The notes under the pieces: generated by a model
Seen by the model: only the letters and a program-made list of their open reading frames with translations
What the model was told of the DNA's origin: nothing
Database searches by the model: none
Part shown: piece by piece, positions 7,882 to 16,827 of the stretch
Numbering within the stretch: the first letter of the stretch is position 1
Layout: the number at the start of each line of letters is the position of its first letter
Translations under genes and position numbers: made by a program
Origin: Pseudomonas chlororaphis
Lineage (GTDB): Bacteria > Pseudomonadota > Gammaproteobacteria > Pseudomonadales > Pseudomonadaceae
DNA: 64,000 bases
Assembly (NCBI RefSeq): GCF_001921865.1
Contig: NZ_MSCT01000019.1
Coordinates: 248,001 to 312,000 of the forward strand
Direction of reading: 5' to 3'

Positions 7882-8814
7882 TCAACCGCGCTTCTTGTAC
7901 AGCTTCGGCTCGCCCGGCGGCCGGCTCTTGAAGCGCCGGTGCGCCCACAGGTACTGCTCCGGGCATTCGCGCAGCACGCCTTCGATCCACTGGTTGATGC
8001 GCAGGCAATCGGCCTCTTCGGTCTCGCCCGGGAAGTCGCTCAGCGGCGGGTGAATCACCAGGCGATAACCGCTGCCGTCGGCCAGCCGCTCCTGGGTGAA
8101 CGGTACCACCAGGGCCTTGCCCAGCCGGGCGAACTTGCTGGTGGCGGTGACCGTCGCCGCCTGGATGCCAAACAACGGCACGAACACGCTTTGCTTGGCG
8201 CCGTAGTCCTGGTCCGGTGCGTACCAGATGGCGCGTCCGGCGCGCAGCAGCTTGAGCATGCCGCGCACATCCTCGCGCTCCACCGCCAGGGAATCCAGAT
8301 TATGCCGCTCGCGTCCGCGGCGCTGGATGAAATCGAACAACGGGTTCTTGTGCTCGCGGTACATGCCGTCGATGGTGTGCTGCTGGCCCAGCAATGCCGC
8401 ACCGATTTCCAGGGTAGTGAAGTGCAGGGCCATGAGGATCACGCCCTTGCCGTCCAGCTGCGCCTGCTTGAGATGCTCCAGGCCTTCGACATGGGCCAGG
8501 CGCGCCAGGCGCGGTTTGGACCACCACCAGCTCATGGCCATTTCGAAAAAGGCAATGCCGGTGGAAGCGAAGTTTTCCTTGAGCAGGCGCTTGCGCTCGG
8601 CCGCGGACTTCTCGGGGAAACACAGCTCCAGGTTGCGTTTGGCAATCCGCCGCCGCTCGCCGGCCACTCGGTACATCAGCGCGCCCAGGGCACGGCCGAT
8701 CCACAGCAGCAGCGGATAAGGCAGCTGGACCACCAGCCATAACAGGCCCAGGCCCAGCCACAGCGGCCAGAAACGGGGAGAAAGAAATGCAGCTCGAAAA
8801 CGCGGGCGATCCAT
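7882..8814 (-). CDS. lpxL: Lipid A biosynthesis (KDO)2-lipid IVA lauroyl acyltransferase (LpxL/HtrB family)
   Basis: Inner-membrane acyltransferase that adds a secondary acyl chain to lipid A. The chosen ATG at 8814 gives 310 residues, starting MDRPRFRAAFLSPRFWPLWLG; the longer open frame to 9117 would run across the minC start. A membrane anchor lies at residues 14-45. The catalytic HX4E motif is seen in LHFTTLEIG (about residues 127-135), and YAPDQDYG is also family-typical. It is divergent from minC with 121 bp between starts, an arrangement I recall from other pseudomonads, which carry more than one lpxL paralogue. Confidence 0.9.
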   Translation of the reverse strand: MDRPRFRAAFLSPRFWPLWLGLGLLWLVVQLPYPLLLWIGRALGALMYRVAGERRRIAKRNLELCFPEKSAAERKRLLKENFASTGIAFFEMAMSWWWSKPRLARLAHVEGLEHLKQAQLDGKGVILMALHFTTLEIGAALLGQQHTIDGMYREHKNPLFDFIQRRGRERHNLDSLAVEREDVRGMLKLLRAGRAIWYAPDQDYGAKQSVFVPLFGIQAATVTATSKFARLGKALVVPFTQERLADGSGYRLVIHPPLSDFPGETEEADCLRINQWIEGVLRECPEQYLWAHRRFKSRPPGEPKLYKKRG

Positions 8815-8935
8815 TACAGATTCCGGACAGACAACAGGGTCGCGCATTCTACATCGGTTCGCCCCGGCTTGCGGCCCGCGGGCGTTCTCGTTATAAGTCT
8901 CGGCACTTTTAGTGACAAGCCGCTTTATGCCGACC

Positions 8936-9673
8936 ATGAGCCAAACCGAATCGCAAGACCTGGATCCTGTGTTCCAGTTGAAGGGCAGCATGCTGGCCAT
9001 CACCGTGCTGGAACTGGCCCGTAACGACCTCGAAGGCCTTGATCGCCAGTTGGCGGCGAAGGTCGCGCAAGCCCCGAATTTCTTCAGCAACGCCCCTCTG
9101 GTGCTGGCGCTGGACAAACTCCCGGCCAGCGAAGGCGCGGTCGACCTGCCGGGCCTGATGCGCGTCTGTCGTCACCATGGTCTGCGTACCCTGGCGATCC
9201 GCGCCAGCCGCATCGAAGACATCGCCGCCGCCATCGCCGTCGATCTGCCGGTGCTGCCGCCCTCCGGCGCCCGCGAACGGCCGCTCGAACCACAGGAAAA
9301 CGAAGCCCGGAAAAAACCGGAAAAGCCGCCTGAGCCGACGATCAAGCCGACCCGGATTATCACTTCGCCAGTACGTGGCGGGCAGCAGATCTATGCCCAG
9401 GGTGGCGATCTGGTAGTGACCTCCTCGGTCAGCCCGGGCGCGGAACTTCTCGCCGATGGCAACATCCATGTATACGGCCCGATGCGCGGCCGGGCGCTGG
9501 CCGGGGTCAAGGGTGATACCAAGGCACGGATTTTCTGCCAGCAACTGAGCGCTGAACTGCTGTCCATCGCCGGCCAATACAAGGTTTCCGAGGACCTGCG
9601 GCGCGATCCGTTGTGGGGTGCCGGAGTCCAGGTCAGCCTGTCGGGTGATGTGTTGAACATCACACGTCTTTAA
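8936..9673 (+). CDS. minC: Septum site-determining protein MinC
   Basis: Inhibitor of FtsZ polymerisation at cell poles. Residues 1-105 form the N-terminal FtsZ-inhibiting domain. A Pro/Glu/Lys-rich linker (about 106-140) leads to the C-terminal beta-helix domain with family segments RGGQQIYAQGGDLVV, DGNIHVYGPMRGRALAG and AELLSIAGQYK. The start at 8936 (MSQTESQD) gives 245 residues, the usual Pseudomonas length; ATG 8927 and GTG 8912 are in-frame alternatives. First gene of minCDE, 176 bp before minD. Confidence 0.95.
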   Translation: MSQTESQDLDPVFQLKGSMLAITVLELARNDLEGLDRQLAAKVAQAPNFFSNAPLVLALDKLPASEGAVDLPGLMRVCRHHGLRTLAIRASRIEDIAAAIAVDLPVLPPSGARERPLEPQENEARKKPEKPPEPTIKPTRIITSPVRGGQQIYAQGGDLVVTSSVSPGAELLADGNIHVYGPMRGRALAGVKGDTKARIFCQQLSAELLSIAGQYKVSEDLRRDPLWGAGVQVSLSGDVLNITRL

Positions 9674-9849
9674 CGGATACTGCCGCATTTTCCAAGCATC
9701 TCTAAAACGTAGCGAAAACGGCTCAAACGAAGTAGGAGCAGGTCATCAGCAATGCTGGCCGACCTCCAGCCAAGGCTGTCCGACTGCAGTAGTTTTCAAG
9801 AGATGTTTTTCAGGGGCTCCAAGTCCTTTTTCCTTAGGGGTGAAACACC

Positions 9850-10662
9850 TTGGCCAAGATTCTCGTGGTTACATCCGGCAAGGGTGGTGTGGGTAAGACC
9901 ACCACCAGCGCCGCTATCGGTACCGGCCTCGCTCTGCGCGGCCATAAAACAGTCATCGTCGACTTCGACGTCGGCTTGCGTAACCTCGACCTGATCATGG
10001 GTTGCGAACGCCGCGTGGTGTACGACTTCGTCAATGTGGTCAACGGCGAAGCCAACCTGCAGCAAGCCCTGATCAAGGACAAGCGCCTGGAAAACCTCTA
10101 CGTCCTGGCCGCCAGTCAGACCCGCGACAAAGACGCGCTGACCCAGGAAGGCGTGGAAAAAGTGCTGATGGAGCTCAAGGAGACCTTCGAATTCGTGGTC
10201 TGCGACTCCCCGGCCGGTATCGAGAAAGGCGCGCACCTGGCGATGTACTTCGCCGACGAAGCGATTGTCGTGACCAACCCGGAAGTGTCCTCGGTCCGTG
10301 ACTCCGACCGCATGCTCGGCCTGCTGGCCAGCAAGTCCAAGCGCGCCGAGAACGGCGAAGACCCAATCAAGGAACACCTGCTGCTGACCCGCTACAACCC
10401 TTCGCGCGTCAGCAACGGCGAAATGCTTGGCGTCGAAGACGTCAAAGAGATTCTTGCCGTAACGCTGCTGGGCGTGATTCCAGAATCCCAGGCAGTACTC
10501 AAGGCTTCCAACCAAGGCGTTCCGGTGATCCTCGATGACCAGAGCGATGCCGGCCAGGCGTACAGCGATGCTGTCGATCGCCTGTTGGGCAAAACCGTGG
10601 AACACCGGTTCCTTGATGTTGAGAAGAAGGGATTCTTCGAGCGCCTGTTTGGAGGTAGGTAA
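9850..10662 (+). CDS. minD: Septum site-determining ATPase MinD
   Basis: Membrane-associated ParA-type ATPase that carries MinC to the membrane and oscillates with MinE. It has the deviant Walker A GKGGVGKTT (residues 10-18, signature Lys11 and Lys16), the DFDVGLRNLD switch region and a C-terminal amphipathic membrane-targeting helix (KKGFFERLFGGR). The start codon is TTG at 9850 (AKILVV follows), 270 residues in all. Its stop overlaps the minE start by one base (TAATG), so translation is coupled. Confidence 0.97.
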   Translation: MAKILVVTSGKGGVGKTTTSAAIGTGLALRGHKTVIVDFDVGLRNLDLIMGCERRVVYDFVNVVNGEANLQQALIKDKRLENLYVLAASQTRDKDALTQEGVEKVLMELKETFEFVVCDSPAGIEKGAHLAMYFADEAIVVTNPEVSSVRDSDRMLGLLASKSKRAENGEDPIKEHLLLTRYNPSRVSNGEMLGVEDVKEILAVTLLGVIPESQAVLKASNQGVPVILDDQSDAGQAYSDAVDRLLGKTVEHRFLDVEKKGFFERLFGGR

Positions 10663-10916
10663 TGAATCTTTTTGACTTCTTTCGTGCCAACAAAAAAGTA
10701 AGCACCGCGTCGGTAGCGAAAGAGCGTCTACAGATCATCGTGGCGCATGAACGCGGCCAACGCAGTACCCCCGACTACCTGCCAGCCTTGCAGAAGGAAC
10801 TGGTGGAGGTCATCCGCAAGTACGTCAATATCGGGTCCGACGACGTGCACGTCGCTCTGGAAAACCAGGGCAGTTGCTCGATCCTGGAACTCAATATCAC
10901 CCTGCCTGATCGCTGA
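10662..10916 (+). CDS. minE: Cell division topological specificity factor MinE
   Basis: 84-residue protein that releases MinD from the membrane and confines the Min inhibitor to the poles. The N-terminal membrane/MinD-contact helix (MNLFDFFRANKK, then AKERLQIIVAHER) and the C-terminal dimerisation domain (VDI-like KYVNIGSDDVHVALE) are as in the family. The ribosome site GGAGG lies inside the end of minD. It is followed by an unusual nested inverted repeat that holds a REP doublet. Confidence 0.97.
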   Translation: MNLFDFFRANKKVSTASVAKERLQIIVAHERGQRSTPDYLPALQKELVEVIRKYVNIGSDDVHVALENQGSCSILELNITLPDR

Positions 10917-10933
10917 TCGATCAAGCGGGAGCC

Positions 10934-11061
10934 ACGGCGGCTCGATCCCTCGGATTCGTCTGTAGGAGCGAGCTTGCTCGCGATCGCATCACCCTCTACA
11001 CCGGGTGTTCGCATCGCGAGCAAGCTCGCTCCTACAGGGGCCGGGTTGATCGAGCCGCCGT
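10934..11061. terminator. 14 bp inverted repeat split by a REP doublet
   Basis: ACGGCGGCTCGATC (10934-10947) is perfectly complementary to GATCGAGCCGCCGT (11048-11061), followed by TGGCGTTTGTT. This looks like a terminator stem after minE whose loop now contains a REP pair. Terminator function is inferred. Confidence 0.6.
10961..11037. repeat. REP doublet (inverted pair)
   Basis: TGTAGGAGCGAGCTTGCTCG and its inverse, about 28 nt apart, located entirely inside a larger 14 bp inverted repeat between minE and the RluA-family gene. Confidence 0.92.
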
Positions 11062-11086
11062 TGGCGTTTGTTACGAGGCTGTTTTA

Positions 11087-11722
11087 ATGCCGCTGTCGAA
11101 TATCCGCATCATTCACCAGGACGCTGCTGTTCTGGTGGTGGACAAACCCACCTTGCTGCTCTCCGTGCCCGGCCGGGCCGACGACAACAAGGATTGCCTG
11201 ATTACCCGCCTGCAGGAAAACGGCTACCCGGAAGCCCGGATCGTCCATCGATTGGACTGGGAAACCTCCGGCATCATCCTGCTGGCCCGCGACCCCGACA
11301 CCCACCGCGAGCTGTCTCGCCAATTTCACGACCGGGAAACCGAGAAGGCCTACACCGCGTTGTGCTGGGGCCAGCCGGAACTGGACAGCGGCAGCATCGA
11401 CCTGCCCCTGCGCTACGACCCGCCGACCAAGCCGCGGCACGTGGTGGACCACGAATTCGGCAAGCACGCCCTGACCTTCTGGCGCGTGCTGGAGCGCTGC
11501 GGCGACTGGTGCCGCGTCGAGCTGACCCCGATCACCGGGCGTTCGCACCAACTGCGCGTGCACATGCTGTCGATCGGTCATCCGCTGCTGGGCGACGGCC
11601 TCTACGCCCATCCCCAAGCGCTGGCCGCCTGGCCGCGCCTGTGCCTGCACGCCAGCATGCTCAGCTTCACTCATCCGCAGAGCGGCGAGCGCCTGCGCTT
11701 CGAGTGCCCGGCGCCGTTCTGA
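11087..11722 (+). CDS. RluA-family pseudouridine synthase
   Basis: RNA-modifying enzyme of 211 residues that isomerises uridine in rRNA and/or tRNA. The catalytic Asp lies in HRLDWETSG (D57), and the RluA-family segment ITGRSHQLRVHM (about 148-159) follows. It lacks an S4 domain, so it is a compact RluA-type protein. Target site is not predictable from sequence. It lies between minE and the M18 peptidase, an order I recall from P. aeruginosa. Confidence 0.92.
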   Translation: MPLSNIRIIHQDAAVLVVDKPTLLLSVPGRADDNKDCLITRLQENGYPEARIVHRLDWETSGIILLARDPDTHRELSRQFHDRETEKAYTALCWGQPELDSGSIDLPLRYDPPTKPRHVVDHEFGKHALTFWRVLERCGDWCRVELTPITGRSHQLRVHMLSIGHPLLGDGLYAHPQALAAWPRLCLHASMLSFTHPQSGERLRFECPAPF

Positions 11723-11825
11723 TGCCGGTCGTCGCGGGAACCGGCCTGCCGGTTTCTGCCGCTTTGCCGCCGCCAATTCCGTGGCCGATACGGTAAACTC
11801 GCGCCACTGCTGTCTGGAGTTACTT

Positions 11826-13115
11826 ATGCGCGAAGAGTTGAACCAGGGCCTGATCGACTTCCTCAAGGCCTCCCCTACCCCTTTCCATGCGACCGCCAGC
11901 CTCGTTCAACGCCTGGAGGCGGCAGGCTACCAGCGTCTCGACGAGCGCGAGCCGTGGACCACCGAAGCCAACGGCCGCTACTACGTCACCCGTAATGACT
12001 CCTCCATCGTCGCCTTCAAGCTGGGCCGGCATTCGCCCCTGCAAGGCGGTATCCGCATGGTCGGCGCCCACACCGACAGCCCCTGCCTGCGGGTCAAGCC
12101 ACAGCCGGAGCTGCAACGCCAGGGCTTCTGGCAACTGGGCGTGGAAGTCTACGGCGGAGCCTTGCTCGCGCCCTGGTTCGACCGCGACCTGTCGCTGGCC
12201 GGCCGCGTCACCTTCCGCCGCGACGGCAAGGTCGAAAGCCAGCTGATCGACTTCAAGGCGCCTATCGCGATCATTCCCAACCTGGCCATTCACCTCAACC
12301 GCGAAGCCAACCAGGGCTGGGCCATCAATGCGCAGACCGAACTGCCGCCGATCCTCGCGCAGTTCGCCGGCGACGAGCGAGTCGACTTCCGCGCGGTGCT
12401 GACCGACCAGCTGGCCCGCGAACACGGCCTGAACGCCGACGTGGTGCTCGATTACGAGCTGAGCTTCTACGACACCCAGAACGCCGCGGTCATCGGCCTG
12501 CACGGCGACTTCATCGCCGGTGCGCGCCTGGACAACCTGCTGTCCTGCTACGCCGGCCTGCAAGCCTTGCTCAACGCCGACACCGAGGAAACCTGCGTCC
12601 TGGTGTGCAACGACCACGAAGAAGTCGGTTCCTGCTCGGCCTGCGGCGCCGACGGCCCGATGCTCGAGCAGACCCTGCGCCGCCTGTTGCCCGAAGGCGA
12701 CGAGTTCGTGCGGACGATCCAGAAGTCGCTGCTGGTTTCGGCCGACAACGCCCACGGTGTGCACCCCAACTACGCCGACAAGCACGATGCCAACCATGGC
12801 CCGAAACTCAACGCCGGCCCGGTGATCAAGGTCAACAGCAACCAGCGCTACGCCACCAACAGCGAAACCGCCGGCTTCTTCCGCCACCTGTGCATGGCCG
12901 AGGAAGTCCCGGTGCAAAGCTTTGTGGTGCGCAGCGACATGGGGTGCGGCTCGACCATTGGCCCGATCACCGCCAGCCACCTGGGCGTACGCACCGTGGA
13001 TATCGGCCTGCCGACCTTCGCCATGCACTCGATCCGCGAACTGTGTGGCAGTCACGACCTGGCGCATCTGGTGAAGGTGCTGGGCGCGTTCTACGCCAGT
13101 CGCGACCTGCCGTAA
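11826..13115 (+). CDS. apeB: M18 family aminopeptidase
   Basis: Cytoplasmic dinuclear zinc aminopeptidase of 429 residues. Metal and catalytic regions are visible: VGAHTDSPCLRVKP (His/Asp, about 80-93), NDHEEVGS (Glu general base and ligand, about 262-269), and a C-terminal TASHLG with nearby His. The start ATG at 11826 is preceded by GGAG (11815-11818). M18 enzymes prefer acidic or hydrophobic N-terminal residues. The downstream gap holds a REP doublet. Confidence 0.94.
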   Translation: MREELNQGLIDFLKASPTPFHATASLVQRLEAAGYQRLDEREPWTTEANGRYYVTRNDSSIVAFKLGRHSPLQGGIRMVGAHTDSPCLRVKPQPELQRQGFWQLGVEVYGGALLAPWFDRDLSLAGRVTFRRDGKVESQLIDFKAPIAIIPNLAIHLNREANQGWAINAQTELPPILAQFAGDERVDFRAVLTDQLAREHGLNADVVLDYELSFYDTQNAAVIGLHGDFIAGARLDNLLSCYAGLQALLNADTEETCVLVCNDHEEVGSCSACGADGPMLEQTLRRLLPEGDEFVRTIQKSLLVSADNAHGVHPNYADKHDANHGPKLNAGPVIKVNSNQRYATNSETAGFFRHLCMAEEVPVQSFVVRSDMGCGSTIGPITASHLGVRTVDIGLPTFAMHSIRELCGSHDLAHLVKVLGAFYASRDLP

Positions 13116-13122
13116 TGCCCCT

Positions 13123-13211
13123 TGTAGGAGCGAGCTTGCTCGCGATGAAGCATGACGTGGTCGTCCTGCACCTTCGCGTCGCGCCTATCGCGAACAAGCT
13201 CGCTCCTACAG
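13123..13211. repeat. REP doublet (inverted pair)
   Basis: Two REP cores in opposite orientation about 40 nt apart, between the M18 peptidase and a small membrane protein gene. Confidence 0.9.
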
Positions 13212-13307
13212 AACACCCAGGCGCTGAAGCATTTCTGATACGCATCAACCCGAACTGCGCCAAAGCCGCCTAAACTGCTCCGTATCCTCTCCGACAAGGC
13301 TGTCACC

Positions 13308-13484
13308 ATGATCTCGATGTCTTCGTTCCACTCCATGCTCATTCCCATTCTCACGGGGATGATCCTGCTGGCCATCGGCTTCAACTTCCGCGACAAGAAC
13401 GCCGGTGTATTCAGCATGTGGATCGGTATGCTGCTGATCCTCGGTACCGTGGTATACAAAATCCTCGCCAAACTCGCCGAATAA
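13308..13484 (+). CDS. Small two-helix membrane protein (58 residues)
   Basis: Short frame reading MISMSSFHSMLIPILTGM and ending KILAKLAE. Two hydrophobic stretches (about residues 9-24 and 34-52) flank a polar turn NFRDKNAG, so it is a probable inner-membrane hairpin protein. It sits between the M18 peptidase and the mechanosensitive channel, where I recall a small unknown gene in other Pseudomonas genomes. I do not recognise a function. The regular two-helix layout and terminal charges argue that it is real. No strong ribosome site is visible; GACAAGGC lies 9-16 nt upstream. Confidence 0.65.
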   Translation: MISMSSFHSMLIPILTGMILLAIGFNFRDKNAGVFSMWIGMLLILGTVVYKILAKLAE

Positions 13485-13562
13485 ATGCGTCGCCCAGGCT
13501 CGCATTGGCATTAGCTGCCTCGTACACTCGGTCGATCCGCTTTTTCCGAGGTTGACCGCCCA

Positions 13563-15731
13563 GTGTTCGCTCGTCTTTCCGCTCTGCGCTATTGCCTGTT
13601 TCTTTGTCTTCTGACACTGCTGCCGCTGTCATCGGCCCAGGCGGTGGGTTTGCCGGGGCTGCTCAATACCGGCAAGGCCCAGCCACAAGCCGAGCAACCC
13701 TTGGGGCAATCGCTGGACGAGGTGATCAAGTCCCTGGAAAACGACCAGCAACGCACCCAGTTGCTGAACGACCTGAAAAAACTCCGCGACGCCTCGAAAA
13801 AAGCCCAGACGCCTGCCGAAGAAGGCGTGCTCGGCCTGATCGGCGGCACCCTGTCCAGCTTCGAAAAACAGTTCTCCGGCGCCGACAGCCCGATCACCCG
13901 CTGGTCGAGCGAGTTCGACCAGGCCCAGGACGAGCTGTCGGCCCTGATGCTGCCAGCCAGCGAATGGCTGCCGATCATCTTCGCCTTCGCCCTGATCCTG
14001 ATGGTCTGGAGCCTGCTGGCCGCCGCGCTGATCTGGCTCAGCCACCGCGTGCGCGAGCGTTTCGGCCTCACCGAGGAATTGCCGCAACACCCCAAGACCT
14101 GGGACCTGCTGCGCTTTGCCCTGCGCAAACTGGGGCCCTGGCTGATCGCGCTGATCATGACCGTGTACATGACCTACAAACTGCCGTCGTCCCTGGGCAA
14201 GGACCTGGCCATGGTCCTGGCGTATGCGCTGGTGGTCGGCACCTGTTTCTCGGCGATCTGCGTGATTGCCTTTTCCGTGCTGGATGGTCCCAATCGCCAC
14301 CGCGCGCTGTATATCCTGCGGCGCCAGGCCTTCCGCCCGCTGTGGCTGATCGGCAGTTTCGCCGCCTTCGGCGAAGCCTTGAGCGACCCGCGGCTGATCG
14401 CCAGCCTCGGCAGCCACCTGGCGCATACCGCGGCCACCTTCGCCAATGTGATGGCGGCCTTGTCCACCGGGGTGTTCATCCTGCGTTTTCGCCGGCCGAT
14501 CGCCCACCTGATCCGCAACCAGCCGCTGTCGCGACGCCTGACCCGCCGCGCCCTGAGCGACACCATCGAAATCATCGGCACCTTCTGGTACCTGCCGGCG
14601 CTGGTGCTGGTCGGCATTTCGCTGTTCGCCACCTTCATCTCCGCCGGCGACACCAGCACCGCCCTGCGCCAGTCGCTGATCTGCACCGTGCTGCTGGTGT
14701 TGTGCATGGTGATCAACGGCTTGGTACGCCGCCACGCCCTCAAGCCGCAGCGCGGGCACAAGCGCCACGCCCTGTATTCCGAGCGCCTGAAAAGCTTCTT
14801 CTACACCCTCGCCCACCTGCTGGTGTGGCTGGTGTTCATCGAGCTCGGCCTGCGGGTCTGGGGCCTGTCGCTGATCCGCTTCACCGAAGGCGACGGCCAT
14901 GAAATCAGCGTCAAGCTGTTCGGCCTCGGCGGCACGCTGCTGTTCGCCTGGCTGGTCTGGATTCTCAGCGACACCGCGGTGCACCACGCCCTGACCCGCT
15001 CGCGCAAGGGCCTGGCCAACGCCCGGGCGCAAACCATGATGCCGCTGATCCGTAACGTGCTGTTCGTGGCGATCTTCATCATTGGCCTGATCGTCGCCCT
15101 GGCGAATATGGGCATGAACGTCACGCCGCTGCTGGCCGGTGCCGGTGTGATCGGCCTGGCCATCGGTTTTGGCGCGCAGTCGCTGGTGGCGGACCTGATC
15201 ACCGGCCTGTTCATCATCATCGAAGACTCCCTGGCCATCGACGACTACGTGGACGTCGGCGGCCACCTGGGCACCGTCGAGGGCCTGACTATCCGCACCG
15301 TGCGCCTGCGCGACATCGACGGCATCGTGCACACCATTCCGTTCAGCGAAATCAAGAGCATCAAGAACTACTCCCGGGAGTTCGGCTACGCGATCTTCCG
15401 GGTGGCCATTCCGTACAACATGGACATCGACGACGCCATCAAGCTGATGCGCGATGTCGGCCAGAAGATGCGCAGCGATCCGCTGCAACGACGCAATATC
15501 TGGTCGCCGCTAGAGTTCCAGGGGGTGGAAAGCTTCGAGTCCGGCAACGCGATTCTGCGCGCCCGCTTCAAGACCGCGCCAATCAAGCAATGGGAAGTGT
15601 CGCGGGCCTTCAACCTGTCCCTCAAGCGTCATCTCGACGAAGCCGGGATGGACCTGGCCACGCCGCGCATGAGCGTGCAGGTGATCACCGCCGGCGGCGG
15701 CGCGGAAAAAGACGTCCCACCGCCGCTGTAG
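13563..15731 (+). CDS. Large MscS-family mechanosensitive channel
   Basis: Inner-membrane channel of 722 residues with a signal peptide (cleavage near SSAQA), a periplasmic helical region (about 25-130), around ten transmembrane helices, and a C-terminal MscS core. The pore helix is seen in GAGVIGLAIGFGAQSLVADL (about 520-539), followed by the beta domain (DDYVDVGGHLGTVEGLTIRTV). The start is GTG at 13563. The stop TAG lies in the first bases of a REP element. Probably releases solutes on hypo-osmotic shock, like YbiO-type channels; gating is not known. Confidence 0.92.
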   Translation: MFARLSALRYCLFLCLLTLLPLSSAQAVGLPGLLNTGKAQPQAEQPLGQSLDEVIKSLENDQQRTQLLNDLKKLRDASKKAQTPAEEGVLGLIGGTLSSFEKQFSGADSPITRWSSEFDQAQDELSALMLPASEWLPIIFAFALILMVWSLLAAALIWLSHRVRERFGLTEELPQHPKTWDLLRFALRKLGPWLIALIMTVYMTYKLPSSLGKDLAMVLAYALVVGTCFSAICVIAFSVLDGPNRHRALYILRRQAFRPLWLIGSFAAFGEALSDPRLIASLGSHLAHTAATFANVMAALSTGVFILRFRRPIAHLIRNQPLSRRLTRRALSDTIEIIGTFWYLPALVLVGISLFATFISAGDTSTALRQSLICTVLLVLCMVINGLVRRHALKPQRGHKRHALYSERLKSFFYTLAHLLVWLVFIELGLRVWGLSLIRFTEGDGHEISVKLFGLGGTLLFAWLVWILSDTAVHHALTRSRKGLANARAQTMMPLIRNVLFVAIFIIGLIVALANMGMNVTPLLAGAGVIGLAIGFGAQSLVADLITGLFIIIEDSLAIDDYVDVGGHLGTVEGLTIRTVRLRDIDGIVHTIPFSEIKSIKNYSREFGYAIFRVAIPYNMDIDDAIKLMRDVGQKMRSDPLQRRNIWSPLEFQGVESFESGNAILRARFKTAPIKQWEVSRAFNLSLKRHLDEAGMDLATPRMSVQVITAGGGAEKDVPPPL

Positions 15732-15809
15732 GAGCGAGCGTGCTCGCGATTACGGTGGTGAATCCGCAAGGCGGCCTGCGGCCTATCGCGAGCAAGCTCG
15801 CTCCTACAG
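15728..15809. repeat. REP doublet overlapping the channel stop codon
   Basis: Inverted REP pair about 35 nt apart between the convergent MscS and GntR genes. The TGTAG at its start supplies the TAG stop of the channel gene. Confidence 0.92.
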
Positions 15810-15820
15810 AAGAGGCGATG

Positions 15821-16537
15821 TCAGATGACGTCGACACCGACGTGGATCGCGTCGTGGCGCCAGAACTCGATATCGCAGTCGATCAGCCGCTCGTGCTGGT
15901 CGTAATTGACCCGGGCGATCCGCAGCCCGGGGCTGCCCGTCGAAACCCTCAACGCTGCCGCGGCCTCCATCGGCAGGGAGGTCGGCACGATCTCGAAGCG
16001 CACCCGGCCGTAATGCAGGTCGTAGTGGCGCGCATACAGCTCGGTAATCGACTGGTTCAGATCGAATTGCAGGATCCCCGGAAAGTACTGCGGGTTGAGG
16101 TAATGCTCGACATACAGCACCAGGCGCTCGTCGATGCGCCGCGCCCGGCAGATCTGGATCACGCTGGACAACGCCGGCAGTTGCAACCAGGCACAGACCG
16201 CCGCCGAAGCCGGTTGCAGGCGCGCTGAAAGCACCTCGGTGGACGGCACCCGCCCCTGGGCGCTGACCATCGCGTGGAAATGGCTGCGCTGCATCAGGTT
16301 ATAGGCCAGGCGCGGCGGCGAGACGAACCAGCCGCGCCGCTCCTCGCGGTAGATCTGCCCCTGGGCCTCCAACTGCAACAAGGCTTCGCGCACGGTGATC
16401 CGGGTGGTGTCGAACAACTCGCTGAGCTTGCGCTCGGCCGGCAGCTTGCTGCCAGGCGCCAGCAGCCCGTGGTCGATCTGTTCTTGCAGGACCTGCCCAA
16501 TGGCTGTCACCGCCTTGACTGCCTCTTCGCGCATCAA
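15821..16537 (-). CDS. GntR-family regulator with UTRA ligand domain
   Basis: Transcription factor of 238 residues. An N-terminal winged helix-turn-helix (about 15-75, with LPAERKLSELFDTTRITVREALLQLEAQG) is followed by a UTRA ligand-binding domain (about 90-235). It is divergent from the ABC importer cassette at 16.9-22.2 kb, with a 347 bp control region that contains three TAGACCA/TGGTCTA sites. That strongly suggests it controls the importer. UTRA proteins often sense sugar phosphates or organophosphates. Ligand unknown. Confidence 0.9.
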   Translation of the reverse strand: MMREEAVKAVTAIGQVLQEQIDHGLLAPGSKLPAERKLSELFDTTRITVREALLQLEAQGQIYREERRGWFVSPPRLAYNLMQRSHFHAMVSAQGRVPSTEVLSARLQPASAAVCAWLQLPALSSVIQICRARRIDERLVLYVEHYLNPQYFPGILQFDLNQSITELYARHYDLHYGRVRFEIVPTSLPMEAAAALRVSTGSPGLRIARVNYDQHERLIDCDIEFWRHDAIHVGVDVI

Positions 16538-16548
16538 CGTTACCTATC

Positions 16549-16560
16549 TGGACTAGACCA
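16549..16560. promoter_or_regulatory. Candidate GntR/UTRA operator 1
   Basis: TGGACTAGACCA is one base from the perfect palindrome TGGTCTAGACCA, a form typical for UTRA-type GntR regulators. It lies 12-23 bp upstream of the regulator start, suggesting autoregulation. Confidence 0.5.
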
Positions 16561-16716
16561 GCACCATTTCAGGGCAAATCTCGCCTGAAAAGGGCCTTCA
16601 TATTTCATCGCCAGCCTAGGCAATGCATATGACTGACAGATGACAAAGCCGCCGAACGGCCGCGCCAGACGCCTGCAATTCGCTGGCCAAGTCCTTTCAT
16701 ATCAGCTGTTTAGCCT

Positions 16717-16723
16717 TGGTCTA
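16717..16723. promoter_or_regulatory. Candidate GntR half-site 2
   Basis: TGGTCTA, the inverse of the TAGACCA arm found in the two other sites of this intergenic region. Confidence 0.3.
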
Positions 16724-16827
16724 CGCTTATCTCGCCAGCCCTGGCCTGCCGCCCGAAAGCTCATTGCGGGAGTGATACCGACATCAAAGTGTCATCCAGC
16801 CGGCTTAAATTGGCTCAGGTATTGCTG

